NCBI GenBank assembly: GCA_945862315.1 | Contig: CAMAXW010000008.1 | Span: 1 to 64,000, forward strand | DNA length: 64,000 bases | Reading direction: 5' to 3' | DNA from: Klebsiella pneumoniae | GTDB taxonomy: Bacteria > Pseudomonadota > Gammaproteobacteria > Ga0077536 | Shown: positions 52,710-62,051 of the stretch, in pieces | How positions within the stretch are numbered: position 1 is the first letter of the stretch | Layout of the letters: each line of letters begins with the position of its first letter | The notes under the pieces: model-generated | Databases searched by the model: none | What the model was told of the DNA's origin: nothing | What the model saw: the letters and a program-made list of their open reading frames with translations, nothing else | Made by a program: the position numbers and the translations under genes

Positions 52710-54407
52710 ATGCAGTACGATCTTATTATTCGTAATGGCAGTGTAGTTGATGGATCAGGGGCGCCCCGTTACCCCGCCGACATCGGCATCATCGATGACC
52801 GCATCGCGCGCATCGGCCGCATTCGCGCACCGGCCAAGCGCGTGATCGACGCCGAAGGACAAGTCGTCAGCCCGGGTTTCGTCGATGGCCACACGCACAT
52901 GGACGCGCAAGTTTTTTGGGATCCGCTAGGCTCCTGCTCCTGCTACCACGGTGTCACCACTGTGGTGATGGGTAATTGCGGTTTCACCTTGGCACCCTGC
53001 GCGGCGCGCGACGCAGAATTTGTGTTTCGTAATTTGGAGCGTGCCGAGGATCTCTCGCGAGCCGCAATGACCGCAGGCATCGACTGGCGGTGGGAGACTT
53101 TCCCCGAATATCTCGACGTCGTTGATCAAATCCCCAAGGGCATCAATTACGGTGGTTACATCGGCCACTCCGCGTTGCGAACCTATGTGATGGGCGAGCG
53201 CGCCTTCGCTGAGCAGGCGACCAGCGACGAACTACGCCGTATGCAGCATCTCGTTCAGGAAGCCCTGCGCGCCGGTGCCATTGGGTTCTCTACGTCTCGG
53301 TCGGTAAACCACCTGACTTCCGATGACCGACCCGTCGCCAGCCGAATAGCGGACTGGTCCGAAGTGCGGGCGATCGTCAACGCCATGGGTGAACTGGGTG
53401 CCGGCATCTTTGAGCTAGCCGGCGAAGAACCTGGGCGCAGCCCGCGCCGCCGCCGTGAGTATTTCGACCGCCTCAAAAATCTGGCGGTGGAATCGGGCTG
53501 CCCGGTGACTTTCGGCATGCCCAGCATTCGCGTCGCCCCAGATTTGTGGCCCGGCTATTACGAACTCGCCAACGAAACCGCCGCTGCCGGTGGTCGCATG
53601 TTTGTCCAAGCCCATAGCCGGTCAATCTCAACGCTGCTGTCGTTCAAATCGCATACTCCTTTCGATCATTGGGAGGTATGGCGAGATGTCCGCAGCCGCC
53701 CCTTGGAAGAGCAAAAGCGGCTGCTGCGCGATCCCGACATCAAACGCCGGCTGGTTGAAGTGGCCAGCGCGCCCTACGCCGGGCCCAGTGTCGTGGGGGC
53801 CGAGGCCCGCCCGCCCGAGTGGGATTGGTTCTATGTGATGAACGGCATCGGCGATGAAGAACTCATGAGTGAGGTCGCCGCGCGGCGCGGCGTGCATCCC
53901 GCGCAGGCGATGATCGATCTGGCGCTGGAACGCGACCTGGACGTCTTCTTTCGGCAACCCCTAGCCAACGAAGATCAGAACGCCGTGCTGCAAATGATGC
54001 GACATCCGCGCAGCGTGGTGACGTTCTCCGATTCTGGGGCGCATGTGGCCCAAATTATGGATTCGTCGCTGCAGACCCACCTGCTCAGCCACTGGGTGCG
54101 GGAGCGTGAAGCGTTCACGCTCGAAGAAGCGGTGCGCATGATTACCTATGACACGGCCTCCGCCTGGGGGCTGCACGATAGGGGCTTGTTGCGGGAGGGA
54201 CTTAACGCGGATCTGGTTATTTTCGACCCGGCCGCCATCAGTCAAAACATGCCTGAGTTGGTCAATGACCTGCCGAGCGGTGCCCAACGGCTCAAACAAA
54301 CCGCACGCGGCATCAGCCACACGGTGGTCAACGGCCGGGTTTTACTGGAAAACAACGTGCCTACCGGCGAACTGCCGGGCCGGCTCATCCGTAAAACGGT
54401 GGCCTAA
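52710..54407 (+). CDS. N-acyl-D-amino-acid deacylase / D-aminoacylase-type amidohydrolase
   Basis: The 565-residue protein has the amidohydrolase metal motif H61-T-H63-M-D, then G-N-C90-G-F-T-L-A-P-C, where Cys is a zinc ligand in D-aminoacylases. A later D-S-G-A-H (near residue 445) gives the catalytic Asp. It belongs to the D-aminoacylase/dihydroorotase branch, which hydrolyses amides or ureido compounds. ATG 52710 is chosen over an ATG 12 codons earlier because GAGG lies about eight bases upstream. No signal peptide. The exact substrate cannot be read from the sequence. Confidence 0.85.
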   Translation: MQYDLIIRNGSVVDGSGAPRYPADIGIIDDRIARIGRIRAPAKRVIDAEGQVVSPGFVDGHTHMDAQVFWDPLGSCSCYHGVTTVVMGNCGFTLAPCAARDAEFVFRNLERAEDLSRAAMTAGIDWRWETFPEYLDVVDQIPKGINYGGYIGHSALRTYVMGERAFAEQATSDELRRMQHLVQEALRAGAIGFSTSRSVNHLTSDDRPVASRIADWSEVRAIVNAMGELGAGIFELAGEEPGRSPRRRREYFDRLKNLAVESGCPVTFGMPSIRVAPDLWPGYYELANETAAAGGRMFVQAHSRSISTLLSFKSHTPFDHWEVWRDVRSRPLEEQKRLLRDPDIKRRLVEVASAPYAGPSVVGAEARPPEWDWFYVMNGIGDEELMSEVAARRGVHPAQAMIDLALERDLDVFFRQPLANEDQNAVLQMMRHPRSVVTFSDSGAHVAQIMDSSLQTHLLSHWVREREAFTLEEAVRMITYDTASAWGLHDRGLLREGLNADLVIFDPAAISQNMPELVNDLPSGAQRLKQTARGISHTVVNGRVLLENNVPTGELPGRLIRKTVA

Positions 54408-54427
54408 CCGCTCTGGTCTATTCGCTC

Positions 54428-54454
54428 AGAGCGGGCAGCACGCGTGCCCGCTCT
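54428..54454 (+). terminator. Hairpin after the deacylase gene, no U-tract
   Basis: A 10-bp perfect inverted repeat (AGAGCGGGCA / TGCCCGCTCT) with a 7-base loop starts 21 bases after the stop codon and is followed by AAACTT. Confidence 0.6.
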
Positions 54455-54487
54455 AAACTTCGGCGCGCTACCGCCGATGCTTCTACC

Positions 54488-55774
54488 GTGAAAATCATCA
54501 TCATCGATACCTCTCGAGAATGGATGGCGGCCGTCCGGCGCAGCCTCGCGCGCGCCTTGCCCGATATTGAGATTACCGAATACGACGCCGAGCAACAGGG
54601 AGCACCAGCCAGCGACTTTCGGTGGGACTTATATGACGCCGCGCTGCTCAGCCACGAGCTAGGTGATTTGCCCCGCGGCCTAGCATGGTTCGATCGCTAT
54701 CGTGGCCGCCCAGGTTTTCCACCCGCTATCCTGGTGGCGGCAGGCGGTGACGCCTACCTCGCCGTGGCCGCCATGAAGGCCGGTGCTGCAGATTATCTAC
54801 GCCGCGAGGATGCGCTAAGCGAGCGCCTGCCATTGGTGTTGAGCACGATTGCACGCGCCCCGCTGTCGATGGAATCGACCCTGTATATGGAACGCGGCGC
54901 CCGCCAGGCACTGGATGACTCACTGCTGCTCAACCACCGCTTGCCGGATGACACCGCGCACCGCTTCGTACGTCTGATTGGCCAGGGGGGATTTTCGCGA
55001 GTTTATTTGGCCGAGCGTGAATTGGATGGCGCACCGGTGGTATTGAAAATCATCGACACCCGCCAAGTACTGGACCCAGCGATGCTGCGACGCTTCATTC
55101 GTGAGGCTGAGATTATGGCCAGCATTACCGATCCCTTCGTGGTGAAGGTCTTTGGCCAAGGCTTAACCGCCCACTATGGGTACATCTCAATGGAATTTTT
55201 TCCGGGCGGGGATCTCAAGCAACGCATCGAACGGGGGCTATCGATCCCGGACGCCATCGACTGCATGCGCGGGATTGCGCGCGGTCTGAGCGCTATCCAT
55301 CAACGTTCGGTAATTCACCGTGATCTAAAACCCGGGAACATTATGTTTCGTGCCGATCATTCTCTGGCGCTGGCGGATTTTGGTATTTCTCGCCGAGTTA
55401 ACGAGTCACTCGACCTAACCACTACCACCGGGACCTTGGGCACCCCCGGTTATATCAGTCCCGAACAAGCATTGGGCACGCCGGTCGACCATCGCACCGA
55501 CCTCTACAGCGCCGGAATTATTTTTTACGAACTACTGACCGGCCGCAAACCTTTCCGCGCGGAATCTCCCGCCGGACTCGTCTACCAGCATATTCACACC
55601 ATACCGCCAGCGCTGCCGGCCGCGGTGGCACTCGCCCAGCCCATCGTCGACATGCTGCTGGCAAAAGATCCCGAGGCACGTTTCGGCAGCGCCGAAGAAC
55701 TATTAGACAGCCTAGACGAATGGCTATCGGGCCCAGCTTGGCGTGCGCTGTCGCCGCCGCAAGGTCTGCATTAG
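54488..55774 (+). CDS. Ser/Thr protein kinase with N-terminal pseudo-receiver domain
   Basis: The 428-residue protein has an N-terminal receiver-like domain (residues 1-125: opens K-I-I-I-I-D-T-S) and a C-terminal Hanks-type kinase (about 160-420). At the phospho-acceptor position the sequence reads L-L-S55-H-E-L-G, with Ser in place of Asp, and the conserved Lys is in L-R-R-E-D, so the receiver is unlikely to be phosphorylated in the usual way. The kinase part is intact: glycine loop G-Q-G-G-F-S, K187, H277-R-D-L-K-P-G-N, D297-F-G and G-T-P-G-Y-I-S-P-E. It starts at a GTG (54488) with no clear ribosome site. The likely role is signalling at the output of a sensory or chemotaxis circuit. Confidence 0.87.
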   Translation: MKIIIIDTSREWMAAVRRSLARALPDIEITEYDAEQQGAPASDFRWDLYDAALLSHELGDLPRGLAWFDRYRGRPGFPPAILVAAGGDAYLAVAAMKAGAADYLRREDALSERLPLVLSTIARAPLSMESTLYMERGARQALDDSLLLNHRLPDDTAHRFVRLIGQGGFSRVYLAERELDGAPVVLKIIDTRQVLDPAMLRRFIREAEIMASITDPFVVKVFGQGLTAHYGYISMEFFPGGDLKQRIERGLSIPDAIDCMRGIARGLSAIHQRSVIHRDLKPGNIMFRADHSLALADFGISRRVNESLDLTTTTGTLGTPGYISPEQALGTPVDHRTDLYSAGIIFYELLTGRKPFRAESPAGLVYQHIHTIPPALPAAVALAQPIVDMLLAKDPEARFGSAEELLDSLDEWLSGPAWRALSPPQGLH

Positions 55775-55815
55775 CCCGCCGCCCCAGCCTCTTTATCTGC
55801 ATGGAATGACGCATA

Positions 55816-55833
55816 GCCCGTTTATACTCGGGC
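55816..55833 (+). promoter_or_regulatory. Possible -10 element inside a small palindrome upstream of the phosphomannomutase gene
   Basis: TATACT at 55823-55828 lies inside GCCCG-N8-CGGGC, 28 bases before the start codon. No convincing -35 hexamer is at the right distance, so the call is tentative. Confidence 0.3.
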
Positions 55834-55860
55834 ATCTTTTACCACCGAGCGAGACCTACG

Positions 55861-57183
55861 ATGGCTGGCATTTTTAAGGCTTACGATATTCGCGGCATTT
55901 ATGGTGAAACACTCACCGCGGAGCTTGCCACCTGCATTGGACGGGCATTCGTGGATTATCTCGGCTGCCGCTCCGTGGTCATTGGGCGCGACATGCGATC
56001 CCACTCACCGGCCATGTTCGAGGCGTTGGCGCGTGGGGTAACCGAGCAAGGCGCGGAGGTCATCGACGTCGGTCTCTGCAGCACACCCATGTGCTACTAC
56101 GCTAACGGCAGCCTGGGTGCGCAAGGCAGCATCATGATCACCGCCTCGCATAATCCCGGCGCATGGAATGGCGTCAAAATCTGCCGCGCCGATGCCGTAC
56201 CGATTAGCGGCCCCACCGGCATTGCAGCGATCGAAGAACTGGTCAATGCCCGACAGTTTAAAGCGCCCGCCGCACAGCCCGGCCAGATCACGAAACACGA
56301 TATCGCACCCGCTTACGCCGCCCACATTCGCGCGTTGGCGCGCATTCAACGTCCTCTGCATATTGCGGTGGATTACGCCAACGCGATGGGCATTGTGGAG
56401 GCCCAAGCGCTGCGGGGCCTGTATAGCGAAGTGGGATTATTTGCCGAGTTAGACGGATCGTTTCCGAATCATGAAGCCAATCCCCTCGATCACGAAACAC
56501 TGGTGCCACTCCAGCAGCTTATGCGCACCCAGGGTGGCTTCGACTTTGGCATTGCCTTCGATGGTGATGCCGATCGGGTGGGGTTCGTGGATGAACGCGG
56601 TGACATCGTGCCCATGGATCTCATCACAGCACTCATCGCCCAAACGCTGCTGAAAGACCATCCCGGGCGCATTTTCTACGACTTGCGCAGCAGCAAGGCC
56701 GTCCGCGAGGTGATCCTAGAAGCCGGTGGTGAGCCCCTGATGTCGCGGGTGGGGCATGCGTTCATCAAGCAACAGATGCGCGGCGCTGATGCGCTCTTTG
56801 CCGGCGAATTATCGGGGCATTATTATTTTCGCGAGAATTTCTTTGCGGAGAGTTCTGCCCTGGCGGTGATCTATGTGGCCAATCTGGTCAGTGCCAGCGC
56901 CCAGCCACTCTCCGCTCTCATTGCCCCATTGCGCCGTTATGCGCCTAGCGGCGAAATCAATTCCACCGTGAAGGAAGTGGATCAGGTCTTTGCCAAGTTA
57001 CGCGCGGCCTACGCGGACGCAACATTCACTGAGTTGGATGGGCTAAGCGTGGAATATCCCGATTGGTGGTTCAACGTGCGTGCCTCCAATACCGAGCCAC
57101 TCGTGCGCCTGAATCTGGAAGCCGCCACCTTGGCAGACATGACTGCCAAGCGTGACGAAGTGCTGAAAATCATTCGGGCTTAA
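55861..57183 (+). CDS. Phosphomannomutase/phosphoglucomutase
   Basis: The 440-residue protein shows the four conserved blocks of the alpha-D-phosphohexomutase family: active-site T-A-S96-H-N-P, metal site D-G-D-A-D-R, sugar loop G-E-L-S-G-H-Y and phosphate-binding R-A-S-N-T-E-P. It converts hexose 1- and 6-phosphates and feeds nucleotide-sugar, lipopolysaccharide or exopolysaccharide synthesis. Length and sequence resemble ManB/AlgC of Proteobacteria. It converges on cheB with 40 bases between the stops; the A/T-poor gap contains a G8 run. Confidence 0.92.
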   Translation: MAGIFKAYDIRGIYGETLTAELATCIGRAFVDYLGCRSVVIGRDMRSHSPAMFEALARGVTEQGAEVIDVGLCSTPMCYYANGSLGAQGSIMITASHNPGAWNGVKICRADAVPISGPTGIAAIEELVNARQFKAPAAQPGQITKHDIAPAYAAHIRALARIQRPLHIAVDYANAMGIVEAQALRGLYSEVGLFAELDGSFPNHEANPLDHETLVPLQQLMRTQGGFDFGIAFDGDADRVGFVDERGDIVPMDLITALIAQTLLKDHPGRIFYDLRSSKAVREVILEAGGEPLMSRVGHAFIKQQMRGADALFAGELSGHYYFRENFFAESSALAVIYVANLVSASAQPLSALIAPLRRYAPSGEINSTVKEVDQVFAKLRAAYADATFTELDGLSVEYPDWWFNVRASNTEPLVRLNLEAATLADMTAKRDEVLKIIRA

Positions 57184-57223
57184 AAATTCGGGGGGGGGTT
57201 GCCATCCGAACGATAAAATATTG

Positions 57224-58297
57224 TCAACGATCCCGGCAGATCTCCCCCGCGATAGCGCTCAGCGGCACAGTGCGCTGGACTGCGCCACGCTTCACCGCCT
57301 CTTTGGGCATGCCGTAAACCACACAGGTCGCCTCGTCCTGCGCTACCGTGCGTGCACCGGCGTCGAGCATTTCCTTGAGCCCCGCCGCACCATCGTCCCC
57401 CATGCCCGTCATGATGATGCCCAAAGCGTTGCGCCCGGCTGCTTTGGCCGTCGAGCGAAACAGGACGTCCACGGAGGGCCGGTGTCGGCTCACCGGTGGG
57501 CCGTCCACAATATCCACGTGGTAGTAGGCGCCGCTGCGCTTCAACACCAGATGCCGGCCGCCCGGCGCGATGAGCGCCAAGCCCGGAATGACGCGGTCGT
57601 TCTGGCAGGCTTCACGCACTTCGATAGCGCAAACGGAATTTAGTCGAGTGGCGAAGGCCGCCGTGAACTTCTCAGGCATGTGTTGCACGATAACCAGACC
57701 TGGTGCGACCCGCGGTAGCATGGTTAACACTGTTTCCAAGGCTTGGGTGCCGCCGGTGGACGTGCCGATAGCCACTATCCGCTCGGTAGTTTGCACCATC
57801 GCCGTGCCCAAGGGTGCCGCCAGCACGGCGTCTGCATTTAATTTCGCCGGGATCTTGGCGAGGCTTTCCACGGGGGTTCGGATGAGTGACACCCGTGCCT
57901 GCGCGGCGGCTTTAATGGCCTGCCCCAACTCGCTTGCCGAGTCTTCCAAGAAACGCTTCAGCGCCACTTTGGGCTTGACGATAATCTCCACCGCGCCGGC
58001 GCTCAGCGCCTGAATAGTGGTGTCCGCACCTTTCTCGGTCAGAGAGGAGCAAATCACCACCGGGGTGGGCCGCTCGGCCATTATTTTGCGCAGGAACGTA
58101 ATGCCGTCCATGCGGGGCATTTCGACATCTAACACGATGACGTCTGGCCATTCGCGCTGCATCTTCTCTAAGGCGTAGAGCGGATCAGGCGCCACGCCTA
58201 GCAGGCGCAGACCGGGGGTGTGGTTGATGATTTCACTCAGGACCTGCCGCACAACGGCGGAATCGTCCACCACCATGACACTGACCACGGCGCTCAC
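57224..58297 (-). CDS. cheB: Chemotaxis protein-glutamate methylesterase/deamidase CheB
   Basis: The 357-residue protein has a receiver domain with Asp57 in V-L-D-V-E-M-P and a CheB catalytic domain: G-T-S-T-G-G-T (nucleophilic Ser), V-I-V-Q-H-M-P (His) and G-M-G-D-D-G-A-A-G (Asp). It removes methyl groups from chemoreceptors. The GTG start at 58297 overlaps the cheD stop (GTGA), giving translational coupling; an internal ATG seven codons later is the alternative. It is the last gene of the cluster. Confidence 0.93.
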   Translation of the reverse strand: MSAVVSVMVVDDSAVVRQVLSEIINHTPGLRLLGVAPDPLYALEKMQREWPDVIVLDVEMPRMDGITFLRKIMAERPTPVVICSSLTEKGADTTIQALSAGAVEIIVKPKVALKRFLEDSASELGQAIKAAAQARVSLIRTPVESLAKIPAKLNADAVLAAPLGTAMVQTTERIVAIGTSTGGTQALETVLTMLPRVAPGLVIVQHMPEKFTAAFATRLNSVCAIEVREACQNDRVIPGLALIAPGGRHLVLKRSGAYYHVDIVDGPPVSRHRPSVDVLFRSTAKAAGRNALGIIMTGMGDDGAAGLKEMLDAGARTVAQDEATCVVYGMPKEAVKRGAVQRTVPLSAIAGEICRDR

Positions 58298-58791
58298 CGG
58301 GCAGTGACCTGAGGCTGGTGCTTCACCCACACGTTGCCGTCCCACAGATCAAACATCACCACCCGATGGCCTTCGCCACCCACGTGGCGGGCCTTAATGG
58401 GCTGCCCATGCAACGCCAGTAATTCGATTCCCGCGACGATATTCTGTTTACCGATGGCTAACCGCCCAGCCTTGGCCACTGTCGGAAACATATCTCCTCC
58501 GCCGAAAACTTTTATTTCATACTCGTTGGGATCGGTGCCGTAACGTACTGCCTCGCGCAAAAACATCAGATACGCTTCATCCCCAAAACGGCCGTCGAGC
58601 TCACCGGTGCGCCGCGCACCGCGCGTCGGCAGCATGTAGTGACACATGGCCCCATAGCGCCGCCGGGGATGCCACATCGTGATGGCCACGCAAGAGCCTA
58701 GCAGGGTACGCAGGCGCACGTCTGGATCGTCGCTGAACTGAAACTCCCCAGGTTGCAAAAAATATTCGAGATATTCACTCGCTGCGCGCAT
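58294..58791 (-). CDS. cheD: Chemoreceptor glutamine deamidase CheD
   Basis: The 165-residue protein has the CheD catalytic Cys and His in L-L-G-S-C-V-A-I and G-A-M-C-H-Y-M-L-P, followed by K-V-F-G-G-G-D-M-F. It deamidates receptor glutamines and can bind CheC/CheY in other bacteria. It is placed between cheR and cheB, with gaps of 3 and -4 bases. Confidence 0.93.
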   Translation of the reverse strand: MRAASEYLEYFLQPGEFQFSDDPDVRLRTLLGSCVAITMWHPRRRYGAMCHYMLPTRGARRTGELDGRFGDEAYLMFLREAVRYGTDPNEYEIKVFGGGDMFPTVAKAGRLAIGKQNIVAGIELLALHGQPIKARHVGGEGHRVVMFDLWDGNVWVKHQPQVTAR

Positions 58792-58794
58792 GGC

Positions 58795-59610
58795 TTAGCC
58801 CCGCGCCTGACGCTGGTAAATTGCCGGATGGAGGCTGGTGAGAGGAAGGTTCATGCCGTGCAAGCTCTCCGAGTGCCCGCAGAAAAAAAAGCCCCCGGGA
58901 CGCAACGCCGAGCATAACTGGCGAACCACGGCAGCTTTGGTTTCCATATCAAAATAGATCAGAACATTACGTAGGAATATTAAATCGAAAAGGCCCACAT
59001 CAGGCAGCGGCGCGATGAGATTGACCTGACGAAACGAGACGCGCCGACGCAAGTCAGGGACGATGCGAAAAGTCCCTTCCTGAGATCCCACACCGCGCAG
59101 ACAAAAGCGTGTCAACAAAGTCCGCGGGATATGTTCGGCGCGCTCCATGGCGTAATGCGCAGACTGCGCGCGCGCGAGTACCCGCGTGCTGATATCCGAC
59201 CCCATGATTTCCCAAGTGCCCGGCGCCAAGTGGGAGGCGAGTAGCATGGCAATACTCCACGCTTCCTCACCGCTCGAGCAGGCCGCACTCCACACCCGAA
59301 AGGTAGTGCCCGGCAGCCGTGCCGGCAGCGCCCGGTCGCGCAAAAAATCGAAGTGTTTAGGTTCTCGAAAAAAATAGGTCTCGTTGGTGGTCAGCAAATC
59401 GAGCGCGATTTGGGGTTCGGTACGCTCCACACCCGCCGTGATGAGTTGGTGGTATTCACCAAAACTATTGAGTCCAAAATGGATCAAGCGCTTCTGCAAG
59501 CGGCTCATCACTAGCGGTTTTTTGGCCGGCGATAAATTGATGCCTGCCTGTGCGTATACCCAGTCGCGCAACAGCTTAAATTCGGGATCACTCAGTGCGT
59601 AAACAGACAT
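58795..59610 (-). CDS. cheR: Chemotaxis protein methyltransferase CheR
   Basis: The 271-residue protein has the CheR N-terminal helical domain (residues 1-75) with L-L-T-T-N-E-T-Y-F-F-R-E, and the SAM-binding core with W-S-A-A-C-S-S-G-E-E and later F-D-L-I-F-L-R-N-V-L-I-Y-F. It methylates receptor glutamates. It precedes cheD by three bases. Confidence 0.95.
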   Translation of the reverse strand: MSVYALSDPEFKLLRDWVYAQAGINLSPAKKPLVMSRLQKRLIHFGLNSFGEYHQLITAGVERTEPQIALDLLTTNETYFFREPKHFDFLRDRALPARLPGTTFRVWSAACSSGEEAWSIAMLLASHLAPGTWEIMGSDISTRVLARAQSAHYAMERAEHIPRTLLTRFCLRGVGSQEGTFRIVPDLRRRVSFRQVNLIAPLPDVGLFDLIFLRNVLIYFDMETKAAVVRQLCSALRPGGFFFCGHSESLHGMNLPLTSLHPAIYQRQARG

Positions 59611-59669
59611 ACGGGAATGGGTCTCAATGCGTGTAGGTAGAACTGTTCGACCACGGTCTCTGAGACCCG

Positions 59670-60173
59670 CTAGGCCGCCGTTGCGCCTAGCGCCGCAATT
59701 TCGTTAATGGACAGTACCGTGGCACTGTCGAGAATCACCACGAAACCGCCGTTAACCTTGCCCATGCCCCGGATAAAATCGGTGCGTAATTTGGCGCCGA
59801 AACCCGGTGGCGGCTCAATATCGGCCGCCGGAATCTCAATCACCTGATTAACGCCATCCACCATAATGCCGACGTCAAGCTGTTCGCCATCCGCCAACAC
59901 TTCGAGAATCACCACACACGAGCGGCGCGTTGCTAGGCTCTGCGGACGACCAAACCGTATCGCCAGATCGACCACCGGCACCACCCGCCCGCGAAGGTTC
60001 AACACCCCGCGGACACAAGCCGCCATCAGCGGCACGCTGGTCAGTTCTGGGTACTCCAGAATTTCCTTGATCATTAAAATTGGCATCGCGAAGGTTTCTT
60101 CGCCGAGCCGAAATGTGAGGTATTGCTGGTGCTCGGCACCAGCGCCATCAGCGTGCGCGACAGCTTGCATCAT
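59670..60173 (-). CDS. cheW: Chemotaxis coupling protein CheW
   Basis: The 167-residue single CheW domain has Y-L-T-F-R-L-G-E-E-T-F-A, R-G-V-L-N-L-R-G-R-V-V-P-V-V-D-L and G-V-N-Q-V-I-E-I. It links the receptor to CheA. It lies just after the receptor gene in transcription order (5-base gap). Confidence 0.95.
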   Translation of the reverse strand: MMQAVAHADGAGAEHQQYLTFRLGEETFAMPILMIKEILEYPELTSVPLMAACVRGVLNLRGRVVPVVDLAIRFGRPQSLATRRSCVVILEVLADGEQLDVGIMVDGVNQVIEIPAADIEPPPGFGAKLRTDFIRGMGKVNGGFVVILDSATVLSINEIAALGATAA

Positions 60174-60178
60174 GCCCC

Positions 60179-62014
60179 CTAGAATTTCACAAATTCAGAG
60201 TCGTTGGCGTCGGACTCTGCGAAGCGTGCACCACCCGGCACTCGGCTAGGCGGGGCGCGGCGAGTAGTGGCTGCAACCGAGCGTGTTGCGGGATTACGCA
60301 CTTCCGCGCTGCGTCCTCGGCCAGCGCTTTCCAGCCGGAAAAACGCCATGAGCTCGCGTAATTGCGCAGCTTTCCCGTTCATTTCTTCGGCGGTTGCCGC
60401 CAGCTCCTCGGCGGCCGACGCATTTTGTTGGGTCGCCTGATTGAGCTGATTGATCGCAGAATTAATCTGGGTGGCACCGGTCGCCTGTTCACTCGACGCC
60501 GCGGCGATTTCCTGCACCAAATCAGAAGTCTTCTGAATCGCCGGCACAATTTCATTGAGCAGTGTTCCGGCGCGCTCCGCGAGCTGCACACTGTTGCCCG
60601 CCAATCCGCTAATTTCCTGGGCCGCAACCTGACTGCGCTCGGCCAATTTGCGCACTTCGGCTGCGACGACCGCAAAGCCGCGTCCATGCTCACCGGCACG
60701 GGCCGCTTCAATGGCCGCATTCAGCGCGAGCAGATTAGTTTGGTAGGCGATGTCGTCGATAATGCCGATTTTCTGCGCGATGGTTTTCATGGCTTGCACG
60801 GTGTCACGCACCGCCACACCACCGTCGACAGCCTCTTGGGCTGCCTTACCCGCCATGCCATCCGTGATCTTGGCGTTCTCGCTGTTTTGATTGATCGAGG
60901 CGGCCATCTCCTCGATAGAGGCACTGGATTCCTCCACACTCGCCGCCTGCTCGCTAGCCGCCTGGCTAATTGATTGCGCCGTTGCACTCACCTGCTCGGC
61001 CGCATTCAGAATCGCCTCCGTCGTGGTGCTCACTTCAGAAATGGTCGCCGAAAGACGATCTACCGTATCGTTGCAAGCGTTCTTCAAATCGCCAAATGTG
61101 CCCTGATAATCGTTGGTGATTTTCTCGGTCAGGTCGCCGGCCGCCAGCGCAGAAAGTACGCGCAAAACTTCGTTAAGCCCGGTATCGCAGGTCCCCACCA
61201 AGGAATTGACGCTGTCGCAAAGCTGGCGGAAAAAGCCAGTTTTTTTCGCGGTCTCTAACCGACTGGTAAAGTCCCCGGCGGAAGCTGAGGCAACGACCGC
61301 GCCGAACTCTTCCTCAACGGCAACTTCTTCGGTGCGGTCTTTCCATTCGGCCACTGAGCCCTGACGCTCGCCCTTCTCGTCGATGATGGGCGAAGCTGTG
61401 AGCCCGAAAGTGCGCCCACCCACCACAATTTGGGCCACGTGCGCCGCGCGCAATTGGCCCAGCAGGTTGCGCTGATGCGCGGGGTTCTTATGGAAAACAT
61501 CGAAGTTCACGCCCACTAAACGTTTGGCATCGAAATTGGGCAGTTCCTTGCGGATATCTGTCTCGGCGTGGCTCAACATGGCTTGCAGGGAGTGGTTGAG
61601 GTATCGAATGATGCCGTCGCGGTCCGCGATCATCACATTGGTGGTACAGCCATCCAGCGCATTTTTGATGCGGAGGCTCTCGATCTTTTGCTGGTCGGCG
61701 TGGCGCAGGCGGTCACGCACCTCGTCCATCGCGGCAGTAATCAGTGCCTTGCGCCCCGGCAGGCGCTCGAATTCTTGCGATAGATCGCCGCCCACATATT
61801 GAGTAATGCTGTCCACCACCTGCATTTTGACCGCGATATGGGCATGCACCAAGGCGTTCATGGTTTCGGCGATCGCGCGTTGGTCACCCTCGAAACCTTG
61901 CAAGGGGATGCGGTAGTCGATGGCGCCGGCCGTGTGCTCTTGCTGCATACGCGTAATGGCGTTAGAGAGCTGTTCCAGCTGTCGAGCGCCTTTGTTGAAG
62001 TCTAAAATTCCCAT
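60179..62014 (-). CDS. Soluble methyl-accepting chemotaxis protein with PAS domain
   Basis: The 611-residue protein has no hydrophobic membrane helix and no signal peptide, so it is a cytoplasmic receptor. Order: an N-terminal region, a PAS domain (about 120-240, with [15 protein letters not shown]), two HAMP-like linkers ([10 protein letters not shown]), then a signalling domain with the conserved tip ([19 protein letters not shown]-x-G). The C-terminal tail is basic and ends E-F-V-K-F. The input is cytoplasmic, perhaps redox, metabolic or a ligand bound by PAS. It is the only receptor gene in the cluster and directly follows cheA. Confidence 0.92.
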   Translation of the reverse strand: MGILDFNKGARQLEQLSNAITRMQQEHTAGAIDYRIPLQGFEGDQRAIAETMNALVHAHIAVKMQVVDSITQYVGGDLSQEFERLPGRKALITAAMDEVRDRLRHADQQKIESLRIKNALDGCTTNVMIADRDGIIRYLNHSLQAMLSHAETDIRKELPNFDAKRLVGVNFDVFHKNPAHQRNLLGQLRAAHVAQIVVGGRTFGLTASPIIDEKGERQGSVAEWKDRTEEVAVEEEFGAVVASASAGDFTSRLETAKKTGFFRQLCDSVNSLVGTCDTGLNEVLRVLSALAAGDLTEKITNDYQGTFGDLKNACNDTVDRLSATISEVSTTTEAILNAAEQVSATAQSISQAASEQAASVEESSASIEEMAASINQNSENAKITDGMAGKAAQEAVDGGVAVRDTVQAMKTIAQKIGIIDDIAYQTNLLALNAAIEAARAGEHGRGFAVVAAEVRKLAERSQVAAQEISGLAGNSVQLAERAGTLLNEIVPAIQKTSDLVQEIAAASSEQATGATQINSAINQLNQATQQNASAAEELAATAEEMNGKAAQLRELMAFFRLESAGRGRSAEVRNPATRSVAATTRRAPPSRVPGGARFAESDANDSEFVKF

Positions 62015-62051
62015 GCCTGTATACCTCTGGATTGGTTAAAGATAGGCGGCG

